Assembly: GCA_021442155.1 (NCBI GenBank)
Contig: CM038214.1
Span: 310,837,001-310,901,000 of the forward strand
Source of the DNA: Cymbidium sinense
Taxonomy: Eukaryota > Streptophyta > Magnoliopsida > Asparagales > Orchidaceae
Reading direction: 5' to 3'
DNA: 64,000 bases
The notes under the pieces are model-generated. The model had not been told where the DNA came from, ran no database searches, and saw only the letters and a list, made by a program, of their open reading frames with translations. Below are positions 23,169 through 35,105 of the stretch, piece by piece; position 1 is the stretch's first letter, and every line of letters begins with the position of its first letter. A program made the translations under genes and the position numbers.

Positions 23169-25847
23169 ATTTGGGTTCAGGTTTAGATTTAGTCTTATTA
23201 TGTTTTAGGGTTTAGGTTTATTTTTTAATTTATTTAGTCACTTTATGATTACGTTTAGGATTTGGGGTTTTGGGTTTAGGGTTTAAGGTTAGGGTTTAGG
23301 TTAAGAAAGCATTTAGTGTTTAGGGTTTAGCTTTAGGATTTTAGGGTTTATGCTTTAAGGATTTAGGGTTCTTTAGGGTTTAGGGTTTAGGGTTGTGTTT
23401 AGGGTTGAGGTTTAGGTCAGGTTAGGGTTTAGGGTTTAGGGTTTAGGGTTTAGGATTTATGGTTTAAGGTTTTTTTTCTTTTTTTGAAATTAAGTAAACT
23501 AATAGGTTTAGGTTTATTTACTATATTTAGTATATTTTTTTATTTATTTTAGTTTACTTTATTTTTTATTTTTATTTAGGTTTATCAGTTTATTTAGTTT
23601 AATTTATGTATTTTAGGTTAATTTATTTTAGTCAAGTTTTATTTTAGTTTATTTTTTTAGGTTTAAGTTTAGGTTTAGGTTTATTTTAGTTGAGTTTTAT
23701 TTTATTTTATTTTTTTTTAGGTTTAGGTTTTATTTTATTTTTAGGTTTAGGTTTAGGTTTTATTTTACTATTTAGGTTTAGGTTTTAGGTTTTATTTTAG
23801 GTTTATTTTACTTTTATATTTTAGTTTAGGTTTAGGTTTATTTTTAGCATAGCTTATTTTATTTAATTTAGGTTTAGGATTATGTTTGGTTCATTTTAGG
23901 TTTAGGTTTAGGTTTTATTTAATTTGGTTTAGTTCATTTTAGTTTAGGTTTAAGTTTATTATATTTTATTTATATTATTTTTATTTTAGGTTTAGGTTTT
24001 CACTTATTTTTTATTTAGTTTTATTTTAGGTTTACTTTAAATTTATTTTACAATTAGTTTTATTTTATTTATGTATTTTATTGAGAGGTTAATTTTATTT
24101 TTTTTAGTTTAGTTTAGGTTTTTATTTATTTTATTTTAGTTTATTATTACTTTTTATTTTTTATTTTATTTTTTAGGTTTAGGTGAGTTTTAGTTTATTT
24201 TATTTTATTTTATTTTTTTAATTTATTTTGGCCTAGGATTTTATTTATTTATTTTTTAGATTTTATTTAGTTTAGGTTTAGGTTTGGTTTTAGGGTTTGG
24301 GGTTTAGGGTTTAGTGGTTTGGGGTTTGGGTTTAGGTTGGGTGGAGTTTAGTGTAGTGTTAGGAGTGTAGCAAGGTTTAAGATTTAGAGGATCAGGTTTA
24401 GGTCAGTAAGGATCAGATTAGGTGAGAGGTGGAGTGGAGGTTTTAGAGGTGGTTGGGTTTGAGATCAGGGTTTAAGATTTTAGAAGGTGGGTCAGAAGGC
24501 CAGGTTAGGAGTGTATTTATAGTCAGTTTAAGGTCAGTTTAGAGGACCAGGTGTGGTTTAGGGTCACAGTTAGAGTGGCTCAGAGAGGGTGGAAGTTTAG
24601 GATTTAGGGTTTCTGGTTTAATTTAAGTAGGGTTTAGGTTTAGGTTTATTATGTTAGTAGGTTTATTTTTATATTTAGTTACTAGGATCAGTAGGGTTTG
24701 GGGTTTGGGGTTTGGGGTTTAGGGTTTAGAGTTAGGGTTTAATGTTTAGGATTTAGGGTTTAGGGCTTAGGGTTTAGGATTTAGGGTTTAAGGTTGTTTT
24801 TCTTTTTAAAAAAAAAAATGAAGTAAACTCGTAGTTTTAGGTTTATTTAGTATATTTAGTTTATTTTTTATTTATTTAATTTACTATATTTTTTTATTTT
24901 TTTAGATTTATTTTTTATTTTTATTTATTTAGTTTATTCATTTTAGGTTAATTTATTTTAGTTTAGGTTTTTTATTTTATTTTTTCTAGGTTTTGGTTTT
25001 TTATATTTTGTTTAATTTATTTTTATTTTAGGTTTAGAATTTTTTTTTACTTTAGGGTTTAGGTTTTATTTTTTATTTATTTTTAGGTTTTAATTGAAGG
25101 TTTATTTTTTTAGTTTAGATTTTTTTATTTTTAACTTTATTCTATTTTAGGTTTATTTTATTTTTATTTTATGCTTAGTTATATTTTATTTAGTTTTTTA
25201 TTCATAAGATTTTTTTATTTTTTAATTTAGTCTAGGTTTTTATTTATTTTATTTTAGTTTATTTTAGTTTTAATTTTATTTTATTTTTCAATTTTGGTTT
25301 AAGTTTTAGTTTACATTTTTATTTTAGTTAGGTTTAGGTTTTATTTATTTATTTTAGGTTTTAGGAGGTTTAGGGTTGAGGAGGTCAGATTTATGGTAGA
25401 GTTTAGGGTATTGTGGGAGATTTAGTTTAGAAGAGTTTAGGGAAGGTTTAGTAGGATTAGAGAGTAGGATTATGTAGTTTAGGAGTGGTTTAGTTAATTA
25501 AGATTTTTTAGAGGAGGATTTAGAGTTTAAGGAGTGAGAGAGTTTAGGCACCATCATTTATCAGTAGGGTGTAGAGTTATAGAGTTAGGGATAGAAGATT
25601 TAGAGGTTTGGTAGTTTTAGAGATTTAATTAATAGTAGGTTTAGGTTTTTGTGTTTATTTTTTTAATTTATGTATTTACTTTAGGATTAGGTTTAGGGTT
25701 TGGGGTTTGGGGTTTAGGGTTTTGGGATAGGGTTTAGTGTTTAGGGTTTATGGTTTAACATTTAGGGCTTAGGGTTTAGGGTTTAGGGTTTTAGGGTTTA
25801 TGCTTTTTGGGTTTAGGGTTTTTTAGTGTTTAGGGTTCAGGGTTTAG
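23169..25847 (+). repeat. telomere-like tracts, two A/T blocks and two G-rich variant tracts
   Basis: The leader and tract (23,169-23,480) are followed by an A/T block from the AAATTAAGTAAAC marker at about 23,487 to 24,280. A variant tract (about 24,280-24,620) carries GGTCAG, GGATCAGG and AGTGTAG words. After a normal tract, an A/T block opens at about 24,815 (GAAGTAAACTCG) and runs to about 25,360. A second G-rich variant (25,360-25,650) and a TTTAGGG tract follow. The interval ends where the poly(A) tail of the first L1-like element begins. Confidence 0.84.
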
Positions 25848-25860
25848 GATTTTTTTTTTT

Positions 25861-28757
25861 CTTTTAGGGAAACCCCATGATGCGAGGGTATTTTATTGCC
25901 ACAAAAAAGGGTTACAAGATCCTTAAAGGATAAACTCAAACTACGCTCAAAGAGCTACAATCGCCCTAAGGAGTAAATCCCCATCTAAGTACATCCAAGA
26001 GCAAAAGAAAACATTAAAGCAATCAAAAGATACAAGATGATTAACATAATAGGCTAAAGGAAGGTTAAGGCCAATGCTCTGATGGTTGTAAGAGTGCTTG
26101 GTAATATGGAGCAAACAGAAGATAAAAGAGAGAAACACCGCAGTTATAATGAGAGAGAGATTAGAACAATTAAGGTAATACAAAAAGGTAGAAGGAAACA
26201 ATATAATATGAGTATGATAATAAGGAAATGTGATAGAAGGCTCGCTCAATCACACCAGTGATGCAAGTATGAACATCCAAACTTAGGGGTTACATCACAT
26301 GAGCTACTACCAAACCAAAAGGAGTGAGAACATCAGCCATCATAGCCAACAAACTGAGAAGGAAGCACCTGTTGTTGATATTCTTGTGAGCTTTATTACC
26401 GCAAACCTAAGCAAAATCATATCTACAATATATAGGTAATTGCTAAGAGGAAGGATAAGAGTCTCATTCAAGAAAAATATCATCAATATAGCCATCTTGA
26501 CATGAGAATACATAAACATAAGTGATGAGCCATCTTAGCTAGAATCTCATGAATAGCCATATTCGTGGAAGAAATTAGTTCAAGATATAATCCCTCCATA
26601 AGAAAATTATAGAGGAGACAACTTGTCAAAACAAATAAGTCAATGAACCTATAATTAACACCATCCCAATCACATGATATGTAAATGAATCTTTAGTAAT
26701 AAAACAACCTGGGAACAATTTATTAATGTCAGAAAAGCAATAGTAAAGGAAGATTGCATTGTTCAACATAAGGAATGAGAACCAACCAAAATTAGCACCG
26801 AGAGTAGAGCAAAGAATAACAAGATTCAAGGCCTCCATTGATAATCCGATCAACAATCAATCTAGAGAACAAGATAGCAAAAGGCAACAACATCCAAGAT
26901 AGGAAGGGACTAAATTGGCCATAATACCATTCTTTCGCTCATAAGACCGCACCAACCAAAGTAAACGAGGTCAGTAATGTAGATCGAAAAAATAGGAGAT
27001 AAATTGCGCAATCGAAAGCCAACCCCATAGCAAACAAATAGTCCATTAGAAAAATTGGGAGTCCAAATAATTTCCATATGAGAATCAAAACAAGACAAGA
27101 TAACCAAGAGTAAAAGGCACATAGAAGGCAAGACAAAAGCCAAGACATGAAAGGGCGCATAAAGATTGCATTCCGTGACATCCCCAAGACAAAAGATAAA
27201 GAAGAGCACAAGCCATTCAGTCCTTAATAAAACAACAAGGGTAATGTAGATCGCAGTTATCGATAATGAGCAATACCCCGGATAAATAAAGGGCACTCGG
27301 AGAAACATAACAACAAAATAGCTAGTGCAACAGAAATACAAATTAGGATCCACATTAGAATCAAAAATAGGACAAAGAAATATCCAAGACAAAAAAATAG
27401 GCAAGATAAGACAAGCCAAGACAAAGAAGGGACAACATAGTACCATAATTTAGAAAGCCGCCTGACACCAATGACCAAAACAAATAGAGACAACATACTG
27501 ACAAACATAATAAACCCTTAGTCATATCGAGCAAAGATAACAACACAGAAAAACTACGGTGTTGAGCAACAAAGACAGTAATCGAGAGCCAATCAGAGAG
27601 CCAATCCCAACAGCAGAGAGGATATTACCAGATTGGAACTCACCAACAAAAGGATCAAACATTGTATTCAAATGAAAAATATCATTAGAATCCAGACAAA
27701 ATAATATAATAGGAAACCAAGGCAAAACCAAAAGACAAGAACAAATAGGCAAAACCATCCAAGCCTCTCAATCAGTAGACAATGCCATAGTTAATAGCCA
27801 AGAAGATATAACATAGGAATAAGTATTTGAGTGCAGCAAACTAGATAGCAAACACCAAAAAACCTTAGACAATCAAGACAACAAAAACCAGCTAGCTTGC
27901 CATAAAACCACCCATCTAGGAAAAATAGTGCAATTGATACAAGTTTAACGGGGTTCAAAACAAAACCAACCAAGCAATTATCAACATCTTGTGAACAAAA
28001 TAAACCAAAACCCCAAAACAAACAGAGATTAATCGTCCCAACAACCAAGGCACCCCAAAAGCATATATAAAAGATAGTAAGAAAACTCACCACAAGCCAA
28101 TCAATAAGGGACATTCAAAGCATTAAAGGGATGATTAGTCACATTAAGCCGATTGCCAAGGATAAGAGCAGAGGGAAGACCAACAAAGAACCCAAAGATT
28201 AGCAGGGACAAAAGAGAAACAAAGAAAAAAGGGTAAAGAAAGGCCAACATGAAAGCCCATTCCTGCAGGGAGCAAGATAAGACCAAAGCCCCAATCTCAG
28301 AAACTTCCTGTGAGAAAGCCTACAAAGAACATCCATAGCAGGTGGGAGAAAAGAAGAAAGCATCCCACAGCAAGATCCCACCAAAGAGACCCTGCTGAAA
28401 CAGGAAATGAATTCCAGAAAGAGCTTGCTGTAAGGGGTCCAAAGATATCAAAACCACATATTATCGGATCTATAACCTAACAAAGAAATCATCAAGATCC
28501 CAAGTGGGATTACAATATAAAACCAAGAATGTAACACAAAGCTCAATTGAGTTCCACCAAGAGATTGATGCATATAGTTCAACATCTGCCCCATAATATT
28601 GTAATTGCCAAAAACAGATATCTTCCAACTAAAGGAGAAAGGGTAAAGGCAACAAGTCATGGTAAAGAGCACAAGTCATCAATGATATATATGAGCAGTA
28701 TCCATAAAGAACACAAGGAAATAGAAAACCAGAAAAAAAGGAAAACAAAGAGGAGAA
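25861..28757 (-). other. long 3' UTR of L1-like element copy 1
   Basis: About 2.9 kb lie between the RNase H stop and the poly(A) tail. The sense strand is T/G-rich, and several minus-strand open frames (for example 26,910-27,446 and 27,791-28,114) translate as Leu/Phe/Cys/Val-rich, membrane-like peptides. They overlap each other in different frames and have no shared start context. Related 3' UTRs occur in the copies at 54-57 kb and 60-61 kb with the same bias. I read them as composition artefacts of a U-rich 3' UTR. The terminal 100 bp (25,861-25,960) is the segment best shared among copies. Confidence 0.7.
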
Positions 28758-29340
28758 TTAGATTCTGAGGTAAGGAAGCCCAAAATTGTCCAAGTTAACC
28801 AGACCATGCAAGTATTTGGGTATGGTAAATTGATCAAAGAGGATGATATTGTCTAATCTCGCACCCATATTAGCAAGGTAATCAGCACAGACATTACCTT
28901 CACGCCAAACATGAGTGATGGTAAAATTCAGTTGAGAGAGAAGAGCCCTAGTTTGCTTGAGGAGGTAATACAAACAAGCATTGCTCATATTGGTAGAAGA
29001 GCATCCTCTATCCAAATATTGAGCCAGCCATTTTGAAGACAAATTTCAAGAGCTTTGTGGACTGCCATAAGCTCGATAAGGACAGTCGGAAATAAGGGGA
29101 TAAGCAAATGCACATAGGACTATACCCTTAGAATCTAAAAATGCCTCCACAACCTGAGCCATTATGAGAGACAGAGCCATCAGTATTAATTTTAATAATA
29201 TGATCAAGAGGTTTTTTCCAAAAAACCATTCTATCATTTCGATAGTAAGACTGGTCTGGAAGGTTGAGGCCAAGTTTATTGGCAACAGATTTACAGCCTT
29301 TAAAATGTTTGTGATGAATTAAATTGGCTTTAAACAAGTC
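28758..29340 (-). pseudogene. LINE RNase H domain, frameshifted
   Basis: RNase H would degrade the RNA strand of the cDNA hybrid. The N-terminal motif Ile-Lys-Ile-Asn-Thr-Asp-Gly-Ser (first catalytic Asp) is readable at about 29,180-29,210. The C-terminal part ends with His-Val-Trp-Arg-Glu-Gly-Asn-Val-Cys-Ala-Asp-Tyr-Leu-Ala-Asn near 28,860-28,910, which contains the late His and Asp of the domain. The two halves lie in different frames (29,128-29,337 versus 28,758-29,042), so at least one frameshift separates them. The frame closes at TGA/TAG near 28,758. Confidence 0.88.
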
Positions 29341-30392
29341 ACAAATTTTGTTTTAGTTCTAGTAATAATCCTCATGTGATTCATACGAATCCCATGATGT
29401 TTAGCTTCATTTCGGTCCATCCATATGAACCAAATAAGAGTAATGGTGATTATGATTTTAATATGACCTTTAATGGCATTGTAAAAGTAAACTTCAAGAA
29501 GTTGATATATAGTAAGAGTACAATTAAAATTGACAGTGTTGAATAGATCGTCATAACAAATCCAAATTTTAGATGCAATAGCCCCATTAATAAAAACATG
29601 GTTGACATTCTCAATATGGGAACAACATTGACATTTAGAGGGTAAATAAAACCCTTTACCCCACAACAAAGAGTCAACAGGAATAAAGTTTTTTAGGATA
29701 CACCAAATTAGAACAGAGTAAGAAGAGGGGATATTGTTATTCCAAATTTTGGAGAACACAATAGAAGAATCTGAGTGTCTTAGTGTGAAGCCACACATTT
29801 TAAAGTTGAAATCCCCATTATGAGATAGCTTAAAGGTAATCGATCATGATTGTTAGTGATAGGAATATTAGTAATCATATTTAAGAAAGTGGAAGGAATA
29901 GAATCAAGAATCTTACTAGTGTTCCACTTGTGGTTTTGCAATGAATTAACTCGAAATAAAAGTGGAGTGAGTGTAGAGTAAGTCATCCATGGATCCACCA
30001 CCACTCCAGTTGTCTTGCCAAAAGAAGGAATTGCCAGAGTTTATGCCCCAAAAAATTAAGGATTCAGCATCCCATTTATCAGAACAAAATCTTCTCCACA
30101 CAAGAGAATCACTCGATTTAAAGGGACAAATGAGAGGATGTTTACCCTGGTAATATTTAGAAGTCATGAAATTCGCCCAAAGACTATTTTTGCTCATAAA
30201 ATTCCACCAAAGTTTGTAGGAGAAGGCATTGATAACTTCTTTGATGGATTTACATCTTAGACCTCCCTCTTCAAGGGTACCACAACTTTTAGACCAAGAT
30301 GACCAGTGCATTCTTTTAGAGGAGGTATTGGTTCCCCAGAAGAATTTGTTTAAGAGACGCTCAATTCTATTGATGGTAGAATTGGTAGGCAC
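29319..30392 (-). pseudogene. LINE zf-RVT and post-RT region
   Basis: Two long open pieces (30,392-29,946 and 29,798-29,319) cover the region between reverse transcriptase and RNase H. The first has the conserved Asn-Lys-Phe-Phe-Trp-Gly, His-Trp-x-x-Trp and Gly-Gly-Leu-Arg-Cys-Lys segments. The second has the zf-RVT signature: Ile-Trp-Asn-Asn-Asn-Ile-Pro, a Trp-x-Ile-Leu-Lys segment, then Cys-Gln-Cys-Cys followed by Glu-Asn-Val-Asn-His-Val-Phe. These are typical of plant LINE proteins often annotated as putative ribonuclease H proteins. A frameshift at about 29,800-29,950 separates them. Confidence 0.88.
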
Positions 30393-30599
30393 AATGGTTT
30401 AAAGAAGGCATATAGGCATAGAATTTAGGGTGCTCTTGATCAAGGTAAGCCTACCACCGAAAGAGAGTAAATGAAATTCCCAAACTGAAATTTTGTTTGA
30501 AATTTTTTGAATTAGATCATCAAAAAGGTGTGATCTTTTGGCCTTTAAAAGGAGCCCCTAGGTAATTAAGAGGAAGTTGATTTTGCTTAAAATTAGTAA

Positions 30600-31450
30600 G
30601 GATATTTGGTTAAGTCTATTAGAAGGAATCTTAGTGAAGGAATAAAACCACATTTTCCTTCATTAAGAAAAGACCACTAACTTTACCAAAATCATTTAGA
30701 AGGTTCTTAATGGTTTTAACATGTTGAAGGGAGCCATTGCGAAGATAATGAAATCATCTCAAAAAGCTAAGATGAGAAATAGGAAACCTCCATGAGTTTT
30801 AAAAGACATATTAGGATTATTAGCAAAAGATCGGGCTTTAGTATTCAATAGCGATGATAAAAGAGGTGATAGTGGGTCACCTTGCCTCAAACCATGGCTA
30901 GAAGGAAAGAAACCTATGGACTCGCCATTCATGATAACCAAAACCGACATTCGTGATACACCTTTTATAATCCGATAAAACTATCAAAAACTAAACAAAT
31001 TCGTGATTTGAATGAGAAAATCCCGAGAGTTTATCAAATGCTTTAGTGATGTCCATTTGAATAAGATGTTGCCTCCTCTAGTAGGGACATCAAGGTCATG
31101 AACCGCTTGAGGAAGAAGAATATTATCCGATATGTGTTTAACAAAACCAGTTTGATTTGGAGATGATTTTAGGAAGCGGGGCTAAGCCTATTATTTATTA
31201 ATTTAGCAATGAGTTTTGAAAAAGGTTCAAAGACTAATCGGTCTAAAATCGCCCCAAGATTCGATTGTTAGTTTTGGAAATAAGGATGATAGAAGTGCTT
31301 GAAAAGTATTTGGGAATAGGATTTCCATCAAAGAAATCAATAACAGCGTCAACTAATTCGGTTTTAATAAATGGCCAACAATGCTGAAAGAAGTGGGTCG
31401 ATAGCCGTAGAAATGAGTCGTTCATGTTCTTAAGGTATTACTAATCTCTT
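30600..31450 (-). pseudogene. LINE reverse transcriptase, nonsense in catalytic box
   Basis: The domain starts near 31,425 with Cys-Trp-Pro-Phe-Ile-Lys and Ile-Pro-Lys-Tyr-Phe-Ser-Ser-Thr-Ser-Ile-Ile-Leu-Ile-Ser-Lys. Motif B is intact as Gly-Leu-Arg-Gln-Gly-Asp-Pro-Leu-Ser-Pro near 30,880. The catalytic box at 30,753-30,764 reads Phe-stop-Asp-Asp on the minus strand: both Asp codons survive, but the residue between Phe and Asp-Asp is TGA. Further frameshifts lie upstream. The element therefore cannot make its own polymerase. Confidence 0.88.
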
Positions 31451-31781
31451 CTTCTAAGAGCACATAGTGAGTGATTATCCACCTTAATCATAGAAGGGAT
31501 AAGATGGGTGTTAGATAAAGTTCCCGAACGGATTAGAATTTAATAAAGTTTGGAAATGATGTATGACGTAATCCTTAATATCATTGTTATCTATCCATTC
31601 ACCATTAGAGTTCTTAATTTTCTTAATTGAGTTTAAGGCTGCTTATTACAAATGGCATGAAAATACGGTGTTTCTCGCACCATCAATAATATATTTGCTT
31701 TGCGCCTTTTGACGCCAATAGGTTTCTTCCATGTTTTGATAATTAACCAAGTTATTCTTGGCAATGTTCAACTCCTCAAGT

Positions 31782-32700
31782 TTATTGGGATCTTGAGACC
31801 TCTTCAAGAACAAACCTCTTGTTCCATAGCTTTAAGATTTGTGAAAAGGTTTTTAAAATGTGTTTGTTCCACCAATTGAGATTTTGTTTAAGTCTTTTGA
31901 GCTTAAGCCAAAGATGAGTCATACCATCAACAGAATTATTCGAGAAAACAGGAGCCATCCAATTAGTGAGAGCGACATTGGTGAAGTCACTATGTTGGGT
32001 CCACATATTTTGAAATCTGAAAGGAGAGGGAGTAGATGGGTTAGGGGGGATTTTTGAAGGAAATCAAGAGAGGAGCATGGTCGACAAAGTTCTCGCTCAA
32101 ATGCTCAACATTGGTAGTAGCCACCGATTGATCCAAAGAGAATTAAAGAGGGTCCTATCAAGATCCGCCAAAGTCTAGAGTTGTGCCACGTGAAGTTAGA
32201 CCCAAGAAACCAATGTCGATCGGTTACAATCAAGGATCATATTTGAGAAGTCCTCCATGGAATGAAGGTTGGAGTACATCCTCCCTTCTTTTAACTAGCT
32301 ATGATAGTATTGAAGTCACCTCCAACCAACCGTGAAGGTTAGCCAAGGGTGCGTAAGTGATTCCAAAGAATGTTCCTACCACTCACATAAGAAGCATAGA
32401 TAAAAGAGCCAAAAGCGATAAGTCACCTAAGGAGATTTTGACATTAACCAATTGGTCAAGATCATCAATGATGGAAATGGTGATGGAGTTGTGCCAAAAG
32501 CACCAAATTTTATTATTAAGATTGAAAAAGAAATTATGAAAACCAAGGGATCTAGCGACAAAAGAAATCTTGGAAGAATTAATGAAAGGTTCAATAAGAA
32601 CAAGTAACTTGATATTATGAGCATGATAAAGACTCCTAACACGATTGCGGACAGGAAGAGACCCACAACCCCGGATATTCCAAATAAGAAAATTAATCAT
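31782..32700 (-). pseudogene. LINE endonuclease and linker
   Basis: The endonuclease begins near 32,700 with Phe-Leu-Ile-Trp-Asn-Ile-Arg-Gly-Cys-Gly, the usual start of plant L1 exonuclease-endonuclease-phosphatase domains. It continues with a Leu-Leu-Val-Leu-Ile-Glu-Pro segment that matches the position of the catalytic Glu. It is open for about 105 codons and then frame-shifted. The linker to the polymerase is recognisable at 32,006-31,782 (Trp-Thr-Gln-His-Ser-Asp-Phe, then a Lys/Leu-rich helix). In an active element this enzyme would choose and nick the target. Confidence 0.85.
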
Positions 32701-33379
32701 AAGGAGACAACCAAAAGGGAAAAGGAAAAAAGAAAGGAAAGAGAGGAGAGAAATGAAGACACATTACTTGTGTGAGGTGAAAGAAGAGCGAGTGGTTCTA
32801 GAGAAGTTATTATTAGAAAATTTTGCTTTGTAGGGTTTTTGTTTTAACAATTTGAAAGGGTCTATCAGAATCCAAATTATCTCCATCAGAAAGGGATTGA
32901 TTTTTGAGTTCCAGAATAATAGAAGAATATATCAATGTTTTAGAAGAGGGGATTTCACCTTCTTCTGCATCGGATAGAGTGTGAGAAATTGGGTGCAATT
33001 GATTATCACTCTGAAGGGAAATAGATGGGGAAGTTCTGGCACCATTCATAATACAAATTTTTTCTCAATATGTCAAGCCATAGGGTCATCATTGTTTTGG
33101 TCCATTATTTGATTCCCATTCAAATGTTAATTGGGTGTCCAATATAAGGCTACCATTGACATAGGATTTAACTGAAGCAAAGAGCTATCATGGGAAACCA
33201 AATTATTACAAGCAGGGGTGAGGTTAGGTATATTACCATTGGTAGCGTCACACCCCTCAATGCTTGTTTTAGTACCAAGGTCAGAGTGTTTTCCAATAGA
33301 TAGATCAGTAGGAGGAGTAGGGAGGAGAGGCTCTTTTTGAGTATTTTAAGGCACATATAGAGTATTGGTTTTCCCGCCC

Positions 33380-34270
33380 ATTAATGGTGTTCATACGTGG
33401 TAAATTTTTTTATGAGATTAGGATGAAGTACAAAGCACTCTGAGTGATCGTGCCCGTGAATTTGCAGTGAGTGCAAATAGATAGGAAAATTTTCGAATTT
33501 GACTTTTTGACTATATCCAAATTTTTCAGAGCCAATCCAAACCTCTTTGGGATATTTTTTTTGTGATGTCTATCTCAACGAGAATACAAGCGACAGAAGG
33601 CCTAGATCTAGTGGCCATTGCTTGGTCTATTTGGAGAGGTCTCCCAAAAAGGCCGCCAACAGCAAACAAAACTTGATGAGTGACATAATGTATTCACATG
33701 TTAAGAAAAGCAAGCCAAAGAGGGGCAATGGGAGATTCCTCTTTGACATCAAAGAGGGGCGACCATTTCAATAGCCTCATATGATAATTATGCACAAAGT
33801 AAAAATGACGAGCGAAAACCAGTGAATAATCTAAATCAATTGAGAGTTGAATAAGAATGTGACGGGATCGATCGAATAGAGAAAGTACCGATAATTTTAA
33901 ACTATGAAAGAAGGAGCAATATTATCAAGAGTCGCGCCTAAGGAGAATTTACCACCAAAGCTAAGGGCTTAGCAAGTTTCTCAACATCCCGACCAACACA
34001 TTATCAAAGAATCCACGATAATATGTGGAAATGAGATTAACCAAGCTAGGATCTTACCAAAAGCCTCTTGAATGATTTAACAAGTGCATTAACAGAGCAA
34101 TCAATGAAAACTTGTAGAGTGGAGAGCTCTGCGATCGAGAGGCGAAAGGGATTCACAGAGACCGAATTGCTCTAATCCAAGGATGTCACATGGGGAGCCC
34201 GACACGCCAAAGAAGCGAATTAGAGAACACCAATCCAATGAGGGAATGCAAAATTGAGAGGAGGAAAAAG
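33380..34270 (-). pseudogene. LINE N-terminal DUF4283-like / zinc-knuckle region
   Basis: The minus strand shows Pro-Lys-Glu-Val-Trp-Ile-Gly at about 33,545, then Lys-Val-x-Phe-Glu-Asn-Phe-Pro. A CCHC-type knuckle follows in which Cys-x2-Cys and Gly-His-x4-Cys are in different frames, so one base is missing inside the knuckle (about 33,460-33,480). Upstream pieces near 33,720-33,900 fit a degraded DUF4283 fold. In plant LINEs this N-terminal part binds RNA. The exact 5' end is not clear. The element merges with TTTAGGG-like sequence at about 34,280. Confidence 0.72.
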
Positions 34271-34285
34271 GTTCTTGTTTGGGTT

Positions 34286-35105
34286 AAGGGTTGTGGTTTA
34301 GGATTGTAGGTTTAGGGTTTAAGGTTTAGGGTTTAGGGTTTAGGATTTAGTGTTCAAGGTTTTTTTCTTTTTTTTTAAATTAACTAAATCGGCAGGTTTA
34401 GATTTATTCAGTATATTTAGTTTAGATTTAATTTATTTTAGTTTGGGTTTTATTGTATTTTTATTTAGGTTTATTTTCTATTTTTATTTAGTTATCTTAT
34501 TTACTTTAAGTTAATTTATTTTAGTTTAGGTTTTTTGTTTTAGTATATTTTTAAGTTTAGGTTTAGGTTTAGTTTATTTTTAAAGAATTTTATTTTATTT
34601 TATTTTTTAGGTTTAAGTTTTATTTTTATTTTTAAGTTTAGGTTTAGGTTTTATTTTTATTTTTTAGGTTTATTTTGTATTTATTTTAGGTTTATTTTAG
34701 GTTTTATTTTAGTTTAGGTTTAGGTTTATTTTAGTTTATTTTATTTTATTTAGTTTATGTTTAGGTTTAGGTTTAGGATTATTTATTTTAGTTTAGTTTA
34801 TTTTGTTTAGGTTTAAGTTTATTATATTTTGTTTATTTTATTTTTATTTTATTTTTATGTTCTTTTATTGCTTAGTTTAGGTTTTTTTTTTTATTTATTT
34901 TTTAGGTTTATTTTAGGTTTAGGTTTTTTTATTTATTTTATTTTAGGTTCATTTTATATTTATTTTACATTTCATTTTTTTTTTATTTATGTTTTATTCA
35001 TAAGTTTTTTTTATTTTTTTTTAGTTTAGTCTAGTTTTTTATATATTTTATTTTAACTTATTTTAACTTTTTTATTTTAGTTTATTTTTAGGTTTTTTTA
35101 TTTAT
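34286..35105 (+). repeat. TTTAGGG remnant and A/T block
   Basis: A short tract (34,286-34,370) right of the LINE is followed by an A/T block opening with AAATTAACTAAATCGG at about 34,376. It ends abruptly at about 35,105, where the unclassified island begins and before the usual terminal boundary. The island therefore interrupted this unit. The 66-codon Phe/Tyr-rich frame at 34,829-35,029 is low-complexity. Confidence 0.85.

Larger units (their letters stand above)
25848..34285 (-). mobile_element. L1-like LINE, near full length, inactive (copy 1)
   Basis: This 8.4-kb element on the minus strand reads, 5' to 3': DUF4283-like/zinc-knuckle segment (about 34,260-33,380), linker, endonuclease (about 32,700-32,000), reverse transcriptase (about 31,450-30,600), zf-RVT (about 30,400-29,350), RNase H (about 29,340-28,758), a very long 3' UTR (28,757 to about 25,862) and a poly(A) tail (T run ending 25,860 on plus). 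A possible AATAAAA polyadenylation signal lies about 30 bp before the tail. This domain order is that of plant L1-clade elements with a fused RNase H. Frames are broken many times. The tail abuts TTTAGGA of the array. Confidence 0.9.

Noticed and set aside
25947..28672. Cluster of minus-strand open frames encoding Leu/Phe/Cys-rich, membrane-like peptides
   Set aside because: The frames overlap in all phases, have no conserved starts and lie in the T/G-rich 3' UTR of an L1-like element. Related 3' UTRs at 54-57 kb and 60-61 kb give equally hydrophobic but unrelated frames.
32645..32833. Plus-strand Lys/Arg-rich frames in the LINE (also 28,547-28,768, 33,547-33,774, 57,172-57,483)
   Set aside because: They lie antisense to recognisable LINE coding or 3' UTR sequence, and their composition mirrors the A-rich plus strand.
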